Of a DNA stretch of 64,000 nucleotides, positions 16,688 to 25,001 are shown one piece after another (the first letter of the stretch is position 1; each line of letters begins with the position of its first letter). The stretch comes from a virus. The position numbers and the translations under genes are program-made. The notes under the pieces are model-generated. The model was not told the DNA's origin and did not search any database. It was given only the letters and a program-made list of their open reading frames with translations. Where the stretch lies: positions 94,022 through 158,021 of IMG/VR virus record IMGVR_UViG_3300032291_003679; one strand, 5' to 3'.

Positions 16688-17566
16688 ATGCCTAATGGGA
16701 TACATGAATCACTACTTCAGCTGGCTGTGGATGTTGACATCCTTGTCCCACTAGACAACAACCCGCGTCGTGGCGATGTTGCCGCAATCATGTCCTCATA
16801 CAAAGAGTTTGGGCAGATTAAGCCAATCGTAATAAGACCAAATGATGACGGAACAGCAACAGTCATAGCAGGAAACCACCAACTGCAGGCTGCTAAGAAT
16901 CTTGGATGGGACAAGATTGCTGCCGTACCTTATGAGGTTGACGGAGAACGGGCTATCGCCTTTGCAATTGCCGACAACAGAACAATGGAGCTTGGTTATA
17001 CGGAGCCGGAACTTCTCAACGAAGTAATTCTTGAATTAGCTGATGTCTATCCAGAACTAATGACTGGTCTTGGGTGGGACGAATTCTCAACGGCAGAAAT
17101 TGAACAGAAAGTTATTCGTCAAGATAACCGAATAGTTGAACCGGGTGCTGGATTTATAGCCCCTGTTATGTCCGGCAATTCAGGCAATGGATTTACTTCA
17201 GGGGAAGCAAGATTTGACAGATACGAAGACTATGAAGAAAATGACGAAGAATACAACGCTCCATCTGCTGAACGACCAGGTTTGGATAGAAATGCTGTTT
17301 CGGTCACGCAAACAGAAGACGGCAAGCAGAGAATAGGCATAATGCCAGGGATGGACCAAAATGATGCTGTCATCCGTGGGTCTACAACCGTGGCTCCAGG
17401 TTCTGCGCCTCAGGCTGTTGTCCAATATACGCTAGTCTTTGATAACACCGCACAGCAGGCTAGGTGGTATGAATTCGTCAAGTGGCTTCGCTCAGACCCA
17501 GCCGTAGTCGGAACTACTACAGCAGAAAAATTAATCGACTTCATCAATCAACACATAGAGATTTAA
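16688..17566 (+). CDS. ParB/Srx-like domain protein
   Basis: 292 residues. Residues about 12-100 show the ParB N-terminal (sulfiredoxin-like) fold: LVPLDNNPRRGDVAAIMSSY, FGQIKPIVIRPND, TVIAGNHQLQAAKNLGW, then AFAIADNRTMELG. The GNHQLQAAK segment corresponds to the ParB GxRRxxA nucleotide-binding box. The middle is low complexity and acidic; the C-terminal 60 residues (VQYTLVFDNTAQQARWYEF) form a separate domain. Phage proteins of this kind act as DNA-binding CTPases or nucleases; which applies here is open. It is the first of two ParB-like genes flanking a PAPS-reductase-like gene. Confidence 0.85.
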   Translation: MPNGIHESLLQLAVDVDILVPLDNNPRRGDVAAIMSSYKEFGQIKPIVIRPNDDGTATVIAGNHQLQAAKNLGWDKIAAVPYEVDGERAIAFAIADNRTMELGYTEPELLNEVILELADVYPELMTGLGWDEFSTAEIEQKVIRQDNRIVEPGAGFIAPVMSGNSGNGFTSGEARFDRYEDYEENDEEYNAPSAERPGLDRNAVSVTQTEDGKQRIGIMPGMDQNDAVIRGSTTVAPGSAPQAVVQYTLVFDNTAQQARWYEFVKWLRSDPAVVGTTTAEKLIDFINQHIEI

Positions 17567-17567
17567 C

Positions 17568-17768
17568 ATGGACCCAATAGAACAAAAATGCAGATACCTT
17601 CTTGGCAGAGGACGCATTTCAGCAAATGAATGTGCCGAGGTTTTGAATGTTCTTGATATAAGAATTTCAGAAGCCACGCACTGGAAAGAAATAGCCGAAA
17701 AAGCGCTAAATGAAAACAATGAACTGAGAGCTGAAGTAGCACGCTTGAGTCAAATAGCGCGGTACTAA
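17568..17768 (+). CDS. Small hypothetical protein
   Basis: 66 residues, ATG one base after the preceding stop. Helical with a C-terminal coiled-coil segment (EIAEKALNENNELRAEVARL). No family recognised. It fills the space between the ParB-like and PAPS-reductase-like genes and is translationally coupled to both. Confidence 0.6.
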   Translation: MDPIEQKCRYLLGRGRISANECAEVLNVLDIRISEATHWKEIAEKALNENNELRAEVARLSQIARY

Positions 17769-17769
17769 A

Positions 17770-18909
17770 GTGACCCGTCAACGTCTATTCCTAGACATGA
17801 GTTGCGTAGAAGCTGCTCGCCAAAGAATTCGCCACGTTTATGACACATTCGATACTGTCTGTGTTCAGTTTTCTGGTGGTAAAGACTCTACGGCGGTCCT
17901 TTTGCTTGCCAAAGAAGTGCACGAAGAAAGGGGCCTCGGTCCTGTAAAGGTTATTTTCCGTGACGAAGAGATGGTTAGCCCTGTGGTGGCGGACTATGTC
18001 GAGCGAGTAAGAAATTATGACTGGGTCGACATGGAATGGTATTGCCTTCCGTATCCGGCAGAAATATGGGTGCTCGGCTACAGAATAACTACATTGCTTT
18101 GGAGCCAGGAGCGCTTTGAGCAAGACAGATGGATACGCCCAATGCCATCGTGGGCAATAAGCGGAAAACATTTTGGACTGAGCCACAGTGTTTCCTTGCC
18201 TGAGCAAACTGACTACTACACAATGCAAGGGAAGAAGGGAAACGTTGCCTTCCTCACCGGAGTACGAGCAAGTGAATCAATGGTTCGCTATAGGTCGATA
18301 GTTCAGAAACTTCACGAGAACTACATAAATACTCCATACAAACTAAAAAAGGGAATACCTCTTAAGTTTGCAAAAGTAATTTACGACTGGAACACAAATG
18401 ATGTGTTTAAGTTCATCATTGAAGAGCATGGCGCTGAATATTGTGAGTACTACGACCTTGCCGCCCTAACTGGAAGCAATACAAGAGTTGGAATACCACT
18501 GCATGCTACGGCAATTAGAAGAATCGGTGACGTTATAGCAACTGAGCCAGAGTTTTATGACAGACTTTTTGAATGCTTCCCGTACATTGACGCACAGCGC
18601 AGACTGTGGCCTGAATTTGACTCAGAACAATTAATCGAAAGCTATGCCCGTTTTGGTTTTGATGGCGCATCAAGTTTTATAGACGAGTATCTGGTTGGGG
18701 ATAGGCGCAAGACCGAAGCAAAAGCATATGTTTCTAAATTCAGAAAAAAACACCTGACCGACCCTCATGGGTATCCAGTTAGTTGGTTAATCAGAAACCT
18801 AATGCTCAATGATATTGACGTAAACTCACCGACGCCAGTGGGGCCAAAAACAAAAGCTCACGCAGTTAGGGCTGTGGAGATGGAAAGAGCCGACATCTAT
18901 GAATATTAA
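17770..18909 (+). CDS. PAPS reductase-family PP-loop protein, IbrA-like
   Basis: 379 residues from GTG 17770. The N-terminus reads EAARQRIRHVYDTFDTVCV, then the PP-loop FSGGKDSTAVLLLA (about 37-50), the ATP pyrophosphatase motif of PAPS-reductase-family enzymes. FRDEEMVSP follows, with FLTGVRASESMVRYRS and KVIYDWNTNDVFKFI typical of the IbrA/DUF3440 branch. Proteins of this family pair with ParB-like IbrB; in E. coli the pair controls eib genes, with unknown chemistry. Here a ParB-like gene overlaps the 3' end by 11 bp. It may activate a substrate by adenylation or sulfur transfer; that is inference. Confidence 0.85.
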   Translation: MTRQRLFLDMSCVEAARQRIRHVYDTFDTVCVQFSGGKDSTAVLLLAKEVHEERGLGPVKVIFRDEEMVSPVVADYVERVRNYDWVDMEWYCLPYPAEIWVLGYRITTLLWSQERFEQDRWIRPMPSWAISGKHFGLSHSVSLPEQTDYYTMQGKKGNVAFLTGVRASESMVRYRSIVQKLHENYINTPYKLKKGIPLKFAKVIYDWNTNDVFKFIIEEHGAEYCEYYDLAALTGSNTRVGIPLHATAIRRIGDVIATEPEFYDRLFECFPYIDAQRRLWPEFDSEQLIESYARFGFDGASSFIDEYLVGDRRKTEAKAYVSKFRKKHLTDPHGYPVSWLIRNLMLNDIDVNSPTPVGPKTKAHAVRAVEMERADIYEY

Positions 18910-19456
18910 TATTGAGTACGTAGACCCATCGGTCTTGTCAGTTCCTGAATGGAAAGCGACATATACGCTTCGGCCAGAGATGTTAGTTATTTCAGCATCG
19001 CTTTCCCAGTTTGGCTTTATCCAACCAATTCATGTGCGAAAAGCAACGGGGGAGATTATTGACGGTTCAGAAAGATTCCTATTAGCAACAAGCATCCCGC
19101 AGATACTAAGAAAAAGCTCTGGGTTGATTCCCGTTGTCTTTCACGACGTAGACCACATTGACGCAATGCTTATGCACTTGAGACTAAATAGAGGACATTC
19201 TCAAGTAATTGCTCAAAAAACCTCAAACATTGTCAGGGCAGTTAAGCGTTCTGGAAAGTATGGAGTGTCTGATTTTGAAGACATGCTGTGCATGAGGTCT
19301 GAGGAATTGTCAATAATGCTTGACGGAAGCCTGCTGAAAACACGCAAATTAAAGGAACACAACTACGCCAGGGCATGGATTCCTATTGAGGCACCGCCGG
19401 GTTCCGTAGGAGAAGAATCTTTTTCCATAGAAAGACCTCCTAATCCTGACAGATAA
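18899..19456 (+). CDS. Second ParB-like protein, IbrB-like
   Basis: 185 residues. The first about 100 resemble a compact ParB/Srx domain: EMLVISASLSQFGFIQPIHV, EIIDGSERFLLATSI (ParB box), PVVFHDVDHIDAMLMHLRLN. It overlaps the IbrA-like gene by 11 bp, the same pairing seen for IbrA-IbrB. The C-terminus is short and proline-rich. The classic helix-turn-helix of chromosomal ParB is not obvious, arguing against a partition role; no ParA gene is nearby. Confidence 0.78.
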   Translation: MNINIEYVDPSVLSVPEWKATYTLRPEMLVISASLSQFGFIQPIHVRKATGEIIDGSERFLLATSIPQILRKSSGLIPVVFHDVDHIDAMLMHLRLNRGHSQVIAQKTSNIVRAVKRSGKYGVSDFEDMLCMRSEELSIMLDGSLLKTRKLKEHNYARAWIPIEAPPGSVGEESFSIERPPNPDR

Positions 19457-19470
19457 ATAAAACTCTTTTC

Positions 19471-19479
19471 TGGTATATT
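19471..19479 (+). promoter_or_regulatory. Candidate extended -10 promoter
   Basis: TGgTATATT lies 23 nt before the ATG at 19503, and a Shine-Dalgarno sequence (AGAGGAGC) sits between them. The 46-bp gap from the ParB-like gene could hold an independent promoter for the basic protein. No convincing -35. Confidence 0.4.
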
Positions 19480-19502
19480 TATAAAAAGACTAGAGGAGCA
19501 TT

Positions 19503-20285
19503 ATGCCCGGAGTACGCTACGGCCCAGACATTTCAGACGACGCTGCCTTCATTCTTGATTCTGTTAAAGAGTTGCAGGCAAAATTGCGTAAAGGTTTGAC
19601 CCTAAGCAAGGACCGCAAGGGCAAAGCTGGTGAAGCTACTAAGCTTGCGCAGTACAAGAAACTTGCAAAAGATATCTTCGGCGTAAGCGAAAAAGATTTT
19701 GATAGAGGAAGATTTGGAGACCTTGCCACTATGGCAACATATGGTGGCTCTAAGTCTCGAAGCAAACTTGCAAAGAGCTGGAGAACTGGTGGACAGATGA
19801 AGAAGTCTGTTACCCAGGAATTTGTCGACAGAGGCGTACCTGGTGGAAGAAGAGCTGGAAGTACTAAAACTCCAGACACAGCATGGTACCTTGGACGAAC
19901 CAGACCGAAGAAGTTCAGAGAAGTTGAAGGCCGAATTCAGCGCCGTTTAAACCGCAACGGGACATCTTACAATGGCGTAAGCGTGCCTCCACGAGGTGCT
20001 AAGCCAGACAATTTCCTCGCTGCAGTGGACTCTTTGAATATCACTCGTGCGCGAGGAAAGACAAACACGCCAGCTACCAGCGATATAGCTAACAGACCTC
20101 TCGGAGTAAGCAGAGGCGCAAGACCCGGAAGTTCAATCCGCCCTCCTTTGCCAAAAAGCGCTATAGCCGCAGAAAAGCGCAGAAGAGCACAGTCAGGTAC
20201 AAAGAAAGCGCGAGAGCTTGCCGGCAAGGGTAAAGGTAAAAGCGGCGGAAAGCCGAAGACACCAAAGAAGCCTAAGAAGGCATAA
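19503..20285 (+). CDS. Very basic Lys/Arg-rich protein, unknown
   Basis: 260 residues, strong ribosome-binding site. Residues 1-80 are mixed (ISDDAAFILDSVKELQAKLR); from there on the protein is rich in Arg, Lys, Gly, Pro and Ser, ending in a histone H1-like tail (KGKGKSGGKPKTPKKPKKA). The charge suggests nucleic-acid binding, for example DNA condensation in the head or silencing of host DNA, but no family is recognised. It ends 5 bp from a convergent gene. Confidence 0.7.
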   Translation: MPGVRYGPDISDDAAFILDSVKELQAKLRKGLTLSKDRKGKAGEATKLAQYKKLAKDIFGVSEKDFDRGRFGDLATMATYGGSKSRSKLAKSWRTGGQMKKSVTQEFVDRGVPGGRRAGSTKTPDTAWYLGRTRPKKFREVEGRIQRRLNRNGTSYNGVSVPPRGAKPDNFLAAVDSLNITRARGKTNTPATSDIANRPLGVSRGARPGSSIRPPLPKSAIAAEKRRRAQSGTKKARELAGKGKGKSGGKPKTPKKPKKA

Positions 20286-20289
20286 AAGA

Positions 20290-20703
20290 CTACCTCTCGG
20301 TAATCTTTAACATCTTCTTCTCGTGTAGCCCGAATCCAGAGTCGAGCTCAATAGGGTCGATTATGTCCTCATAAAAGATGTGCCCATCCATGCCTGAATC
20401 TTCTTTTATTAAGAAGTCCTTTACTGAAGCATGTGGTTCAAAAACAGCAACGTAACGGCCGTTTTCGTCTTTCCCAACAATGTCTATATTTGTAGAGGAA
20501 AACGCAGCAACTGTTACTCTCCACAGAAAATCGGTGAACTCTTCGAGCTCTTCGCCGTCCATGTCTCCTTGCTCTTCTTCAAAATAGAAAAACAACACTT
20601 CAAGGGCGTTTCTCAGGACATCTACGTTGGCTGCCCTTTTGTCTTCAGGATTAGAAAAAAAGTTTACTAAAATCTGTTCTTGAATATTGTTTTTTGTTGT
20701 CAT
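20290..20703 (-). CDS. Acidic hypothetical protein, paralogue of its neighbour
   Basis: 137 residues, rich in Asp/Glu. The central region (NVDVLRNALEVLFFYFEEEQ, then NIDIVGKDENGRYVAVFEPH) aligns with the upstream gene (NREILERVARILFVVFMADD; DIVGTNSEGDYVARFKPY), so the two arose by tandem duplication. Its ATG overlaps the upstream stop (ATGA). The pair is encoded against the direction of all neighbours. No family recognised; small, acidic, inverted accessory genes are often host-interaction factors, which is only a suggestion here. Confidence 0.72.
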   Translation of the reverse strand: MTTKNNIQEQILVNFFSNPEDKRAANVDVLRNALEVLFFYFEEEQGDMDGEELEEFTDFLWRVTVAAFSSTNIDIVGKDENGRYVAVFEPHASVKDFLIKEDSGMDGHIFYEDIIDPIELDSGFGLHEKKMLKITER

Positions 20704-21002
20704 TGCATATTTCTTTCTTTACCGAAGTGTTCCAGTGACTTATAAGGCTTAAATCTAGCGACATAATCACCTTCTGAGTTCGTACCGACGATATCCATAC
20801 CTGCAACGGCCATAAGAACTGTTGCTATTCCAAAAGAGTCATCAATCAGTTCATCCACCTCTGACTCGCTCATTGGCTCGTCGTCTGCCATGAATACGAC
20901 AAAAAGTATTCTGGCAACCCTTTCCAAGATTTCTCTATTTGCATCAACCTTTTCTTGTTGAGAAAATTTAATAGTTGGAGCAAATAACTGTTCAGATGAC
21001 AT
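20700..21002 (-). CDS. Acidic hypothetical protein, paralogue of its neighbour
   Basis: 100 residues from ATG 21002 (an upstream TTG at 21008 would add two residues). Acidic middle (DDEPMSESEVDELIDD), then GMDIVGTNSEGDYVARFKPY shared with the following gene. Lacks the 45-residue C-terminal extension of its paralogue. First gene of a two-gene inverted operon; the 119 bp upstream, shared with the connector gene, holds a small hairpin (ACACC...GGTGT at 21013-21027) and probably divergent promoters. Confidence 0.7.
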   Translation of the reverse strand: MSSEQLFAPTIKFSQQEKVDANREILERVARILFVVFMADDEPMSESEVDELIDDSFGIATVLMAVAGMDIVGTNSEGDYVARFKPYKSLEHFGKERNMQ

Positions 21003-21121
21003 AACCAAAATTTACACCCTATTGGTGTCTGGGTCAATGCTCGTCTCCCCCTGCAGACATACTTGGTGTTAGAATTTGATACCGCATTTATTTGCGAAAT
21101 CGCTTTATCACTGGAGTAGCC

Positions 21122-21766
21122 ATGATTGTCTCGGTCAACGACATTAAGACATATATGGACATCAAGCTAAATCCCCGTCAAGAGGATGCAGCAGAAATGA
21201 TTCTTGCTGGCCTGCAGAGCGAGCTAGAAGCATTCCTCAGAAGGCCCATCGAAGTATCTGAATTCGAAGAAGAGCATCGTCTCGACGCCGCTCATACGGG
21301 CGTTCCAATGGGGTCATTCTTGACCGCCAACGACAATACATACAACTCCTCCTTCACGACCAGCCCACGGAACGACATGACCACATGGGCAAGTCCGCCA
21401 CCAGCTATTTATTTTAGAAACACACCAATTGTTTCTATCTCTGAAGTAAAAGTAAAACCATTATTTGGAGAAGAAAAAATTCTCGTTGAAGAAAATGACT
21501 ACATCCCTCGTAAATACGGAATTGACTACTACTACGGATACACGGACGACTTGATTACGGTTACCTATACAGCAGGGCTAGACGGCACAACAATACCGGC
21601 AATGAAGCTAATGATTCTTCGTGCCGCATCCCGTGAAATGCAAAACATGCACGATGACGTTGTTGCGGTAAAAGACCTAAACACACGAAATACAGGGCCG
21701 GCCGTAACAGGCTTTCTTGATACTGAACTTTCAAGCCTTCGCAAGTACAGAAGGATTCAGGCGTAG
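21122..21766 (+). CDS. Head-tail connector (gp6-like adaptor)
   Basis: 214 residues from ATG 21122, chosen over an upstream in-frame start at 21092 because GGAG lies just before it. The N-terminus VNDIKTYMDIKLNPRQEDAAEMILAG, followed by ELEAFLRRPIE, matches the helical phage gp6/gp15-type connectors that sit below the portal. A long beta-rich insert (about 50-150) with a Ser/Thr/Asn-rich stretch is larger than usual. It starts the plus-strand tail block, followed 7 bp later by a virion-morphogenesis protein, the standard order. Confidence 0.8.
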   Translation: MIVSVNDIKTYMDIKLNPRQEDAAEMILAGLQSELEAFLRRPIEVSEFEEEHRLDAAHTGVPMGSFLTANDNTYNSSFTTSPRNDMTTWASPPPAIYFRNTPIVSISEVKVKPLFGEEKILVEENDYIPRKYGIDYYYGYTDDLITVTYTAGLDGTTIPAMKLMILRAASREMQNMHDDVVAVKDLNTRNTGPAVTGFLDTELSSLRKYRRIQA

Positions 21767-21772
21767 CAAAAA

Positions 21773-22270
21773 ATGGCTAATCGCAGTGTAGTAGTCGTAG
21801 TAGACGCCAAATGGGATGGGGATGACGCTCAAGACAGGCTGAAAAACATGAAGGATAGGGCCACAAATATGAGCCCTGTCCTTACTTGGGCCGGTAAATA
21901 TTTAGAGCGTGCTTACTCAAAAAACTTCACCACCATGGGCTCGTTGTCGGCAAAAGCGATGCTTAAGGGAGCGTGGCCCCCTCTTGATAACGAGTACGCT
22001 TCATGGAAGGCAACAAAAGTTCCTGGTGCTACTCCATTGATATTCAGTGGAAAACTGTTCAGAAGTGTTTCAAGCATGAACTCTAGTCCCAAAAACGCTC
22101 TCAGCGACATGTCGGCCACCTTCGTTATAGATAGCCCAATTGCAAAGTTCCACCAATACGGAACTCAAGACATGCCATCTCGTAAAATACTTTTTGTACC
22201 AAGAGACTTTGACAGGGATATAAATAAAAAAGCAACGCAGTACATCGTTAACGGAAGCAAGCTGACATGA
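21773..22270 (+). CDS. Tail completion / virion morphogenesis protein (Mu gpG-like)
   Basis: 165 residues. The C-terminal half carries the hallmark of the phage virion-morphogenesis family: PLIFSGKLFRSVSS, then IAKFHQYGTQDMPSRKILFVP. These proteins complete the head-tail joint. The N-terminal part (DDAQDRLKNMKDRATNMS) is helical. Position between connector and tail terminator supports the call. Confidence 0.82.
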   Translation: MANRSVVVVVDAKWDGDDAQDRLKNMKDRATNMSPVLTWAGKYLERAYSKNFTTMGSLSAKAMLKGAWPPLDNEYASWKATKVPGATPLIFSGKLFRSVSSMNSSPKNALSDMSATFVIDSPIAKFHQYGTQDMPSRKILFVPRDFDRDINKKATQYIVNGSKLT

Positions 22271-22875
22271 CCCCGTTAATGAATGGTTCGCATGCAGCAA
22301 AAAAGTATGTCAATGACTACCTGTCTCGTGACATACCAATCAGGCTTATCCGCTACAGAAATGGCTGGAACCTGGATAGCACGGATTTGCCAGACCCAGG
22401 CCAGTACATCGCCTACGAGCCCCTAGCGATAGATGAGTGGCCTTCAATCATTACGGTCGCTCTATCGATGAACGGTCTTGAGCGGATTGGCTACGATAGC
22501 GCCGACCCTCTATACCGAGTTAGCTACAGCATGAGAACATACGTGTGGGTTAGAGACGAAGGCAACGAAGCCACCACTTTAATGCGAGATAGATTGACGA
22601 CGGTGGTCAGAAGCGCATTGCTTGATTATCCGTGCCTAAAAGCTTTCGATGCAAGAACTTCGTTTAGGGCCGTTATCGCCGAGAATACTTTGCGTGAAGA
22701 ATATTCCGACATAACTTTACTAAAAGGCGACAGAATGATGGCCGGTGCTTACCTCGCCTACACGCTAGAGATGGACGAAGTAGTCACAAGAGAACCGCTT
22801 GGAATTGTTTCCGAGATAGAGATAGAAGCAAGAACTGCTGGCACAAACGAAGAAATGCCTTCTCTTGATGATTAA
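22267..22875 (+). CDS. Probable tail terminator protein
   Basis: 202 residues; its ATG overlaps the upstream stop by 4 bp. The fold cannot be confirmed by eye, but size, position directly before sheath and tube, and the pattern of an alpha/beta domain with repeated edge strands (YRVSYSMRTYVWVRDEG, then AYLAYTLEMDEVV) fit proteins that cap the tail tube. Alternative: another neck protein. Confidence 0.6.
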   Translation: MTPLMNGSHAAKKYVNDYLSRDIPIRLIRYRNGWNLDSTDLPDPGQYIAYEPLAIDEWPSIITVALSMNGLERIGYDSADPLYRVSYSMRTYVWVRDEGNEATTLMRDRLTTVVRSALLDYPCLKAFDARTSFRAVIAENTLREEYSDITLLKGDRMMAGAYLAYTLEMDEVVTREPLGIVSEIEIEARTAGTNEEMPSLDD

Positions 22876-22919
22876 ACAGCTACTTTTAAAAGTTCAATTC
22901 ATAGTTGCACAAAATAATA

Positions 22920-22957
22920 GAATCCCGTCTGTACAATTGACCATACAAACGGGATTC
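22920..22957. terminator. Hairpin terminator ahead of the tail sheath gene
   Basis: GAATCCCGTCTGT (22920-22932) pairs with ACAAACGGGATTC (22945-22957), 13 bp with one mismatch and a 12-nt loop. It lies in the 105-bp gap between tail terminator and sheath genes and could separate neck from tail transcription, which need different amounts. No long T-run follows. Confidence 0.65.
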
Positions 22958-22980
22958 CCTATTCGAAACAGTGAGGTCCT

Positions 22981-24438
22981 ATGCCTGGCGTAGTCATTTC
23001 AACTTCAGTTAGAACCGGCCCATCAACGGCTACAGTTCGTGAGTCATCACAGCTGTTCATTGTTGGCCTCACCGAGCGCGGCCCATCCGATGAGCCAGTG
23101 CTTGTAGAGAGCCTTGCCGAATTTGAGGACGTTTTTGGCGGATATCAGTCATATTCATACACACACCCAACTCTCGAGACATTCTTCGAGGAGGGTGGAA
23201 CTCGCGCATACGTTGCTCGTGCCGTTGGTGCTTCAGCAACAGTCGGAGAGTTAACGCTTCAAAATGGTGGCGACGACGTCATCACGCTGACAGCTAACGG
23301 TGCCGGCGCATGGAGCGCAGACGTTGAGGTTGCAGTAACGCACCCAACAGCCTCGACTTTCAAAATTGACATCTACTACGGTGGTGGCTCTCCAAAGTAT
23401 ACGACTGGAAGCGTTTCGAGCGCATCTCAGGCTGTAGGACGAATCAACCTAAGCGCAATAGCTTCACGGTATGTCACAGCGTCTGTTGATGATGCAGAAC
23501 TGATTCCATCAGTCATTGCTGCTACAGCATTGTCAGCAGGAGACGATAATTACGAGCTTGTTGATGCCGACACATACGAAGCACAGCTTGAACTTTTCAA
23601 CGATGCTCTTGGCTCCGGCGCAGTTATCTGTGCCGAAGATTCAAGCAACGCAATGGGCTCTTCACTTATCGCGCACTGCAATACATACAGCAGAGTTGCT
23701 CTCCTGTTTGCAAACGAGACTGCAACGGCATCCGAGGTGAAGGCAAAAGCACTTACACTTCAGGCCGAAGACCACCCTGAGCATGCAGCCCTTTATTACC
23801 CATGGGTAGAGGTTCCAACCGGAACCCCTGGCGTAACACGCGTTATTCCGCCTGTCGGTTATGTCGCTGGCAAGCGCTCGGTCGCTCACAACCAAACAGG
23901 ACCACATCTTCCTGCAGCAGGCCTTTTGTCTGCATCGAAGTTTGTAGTTGGTATCAAGTCCGACATCAACAAGACCGTTGGTGACAACTTGGACGAGAAC
24001 TACGTGAATGCTCTGAGAGTTATTCAAAACACAATCAGAGTTTATGGTGCACGTTCACTGTCTTCCGATACAGACAACTTCCGCTACATTACGCAGCAGG
24101 ACGTTGTTAACACAATCGTGACAGAGTGCTACCGTTCGATAGAAGATGTGGTTTTCAGCTCAATCGATGGTCGAAACACGATTTTCGCCAACATCGAGTC
24201 ACGACTAATTTCAATCTTGTCGGTTATGCGTAATATTGGGGCACTGTACCCAGCATTCGATGCAAATGGACGCCAGCTTGACAATGGGTACATCGTGAAG
24301 TGTGATTCTTCCATGAACCCAACATCACAGTTGGCAGACGGTCTGGTCAAGGCAAAGGTTGGCGTTCGCGTCAGCAGCGTCGGGGACAGAATCGAAATCG
24401 ACATCGTCAAGTCAAACCTCACTTCAACAGTGGTTTAA
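22981..24438 (+). CDS. Tail sheath protein
   Basis: 485 residues, GAGG ribosome-binding site. N-terminus MPGVVISTSVRTGPSTATV, then FIVGLTERGP, AEFEDVFGGYQSYSYTHP, FFEEGGTRAYVARAVG, the signature opening of contractile-tail sheath proteins; the C-terminal domain includes TQQDVVNTIVTECYRSIEDV and DRIEIDIVK. Polymerises around the tail tube and contracts to drive injection. Shows the phage is a myovirus. Followed by the tube gene 16 bp later, the canonical order. Confidence 0.95.
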   Translation: MPGVVISTSVRTGPSTATVRESSQLFIVGLTERGPSDEPVLVESLAEFEDVFGGYQSYSYTHPTLETFFEEGGTRAYVARAVGASATVGELTLQNGGDDVITLTANGAGAWSADVEVAVTHPTASTFKIDIYYGGGSPKYTTGSVSSASQAVGRINLSAIASRYVTASVDDAELIPSVIAATALSAGDDNYELVDADTYEAQLELFNDALGSGAVICAEDSSNAMGSSLIAHCNTYSRVALLFANETATASEVKAKALTLQAEDHPEHAALYYPWVEVPTGTPGVTRVIPPVGYVAGKRSVAHNQTGPHLPAAGLLSASKFVVGIKSDINKTVGDNLDENYVNALRVIQNTIRVYGARSLSSDTDNFRYITQQDVVNTIVTECYRSIEDVVFSSIDGRNTIFANIESRLISILSVMRNIGALYPAFDANGRQLDNGYIVKCDSSMNPTSQLADGLVKAKVGVRVSSVGDRIEIDIVKSNLTSTVV

Positions 24439-24454
24439 TCGGAGGAAGTAACCA

Positions 24455-24952
24455 ATGGCAAAAGTAGCGCAGAGACAAGTACTTGCAACAATAGTTCCAA
24501 GCACTTTTACCAATAACGCCAAGCAACAAACCAACGTTCAGGTTAACCTCCCGCGTTGGAACGAGTTCCGCTTCGCGCAGGTCTCAGGCGGTGAAATCAC
24601 TGCATCTGTTGAAAAGATTTATGAAGGTGGCAAGTCACGACCAACAGTGTTGTGTGCACCCTCCGAAATCGGCGACATTACCCTGACAGCCCACTACGAT
24701 GACGACATGAATTCAGCGGAAACTGCTGCTGGAATTGGTGCAAAAATCAAGGGCCTCCGCAAGTATGTCGGTACGGCTTACTACAACATCACAGTGTCTG
24801 TTTACGACTGCGACATCAAGGACCCAACAAACGACCGCGTTTACACAAATGCGCTCTTGGTTGGAATGACGGAGCCAGAAGGCGACTCGTCTTCGGGTGC
24901 TCCTGCAACATTCGCCCTTACATTCGCAATTTCAGACGTCGACGCCCAATAA
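24455..24952 (+). CDS. Tail tube protein
   Basis: 165 residues, ribosome-binding site GGAGG. A beta-rich protein with FRFAQVSGGEITASVEKIYEGG, ITLTAHYDDD and FALTFAISDVDAQ; size and position directly after the sheath identify it as the inner-tube subunit of the contractile tail. Confidence 0.85.
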   Translation: MAKVAQRQVLATIVPSTFTNNAKQQTNVQVNLPRWNEFRFAQVSGGEITASVEKIYEGGKSRPTVLCAPSEIGDITLTAHYDDDMNSAETAAGIGAKIKGLRKYVGTAYYNITVSVYDCDIKDPTNDRVYTNALLVGMTEPEGDSSSGAPATFALTFAISDVDAQ

Positions 24953-24970
24953 ATCGCCTAGTTGCATTTT

Positions 24971-24994
24971 TGGCTAGCCATAATGTGCTAGTTT
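24971..24994 (+). promoter_or_regulatory. Palindrome and extended -10 ahead of the tail chaperone gene
   Basis: A perfect 10-bp palindrome TGGCTAGCCA (24971-24980) is followed by TGcTAGTTT (24986-24994), which ends 7 nt before the ATG at 25002. There is no Shine-Dalgarno sequence, so transcription may begin at the start codon. The palindrome could be an operator overlapping this promoter; that is inference from spacing only. Confidence 0.35.
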
Positions 24995-25001
24995 CTGCAC
25001 T

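Noticed and set aside
16688-19456. ParB-like genes as a plasmid-type partition system
   Set aside because: No ParA-type ATPase and no centromere-like repeats nearby; the PAPS-reductase pairing fits an IbrA-IbrB-like cassette instead.
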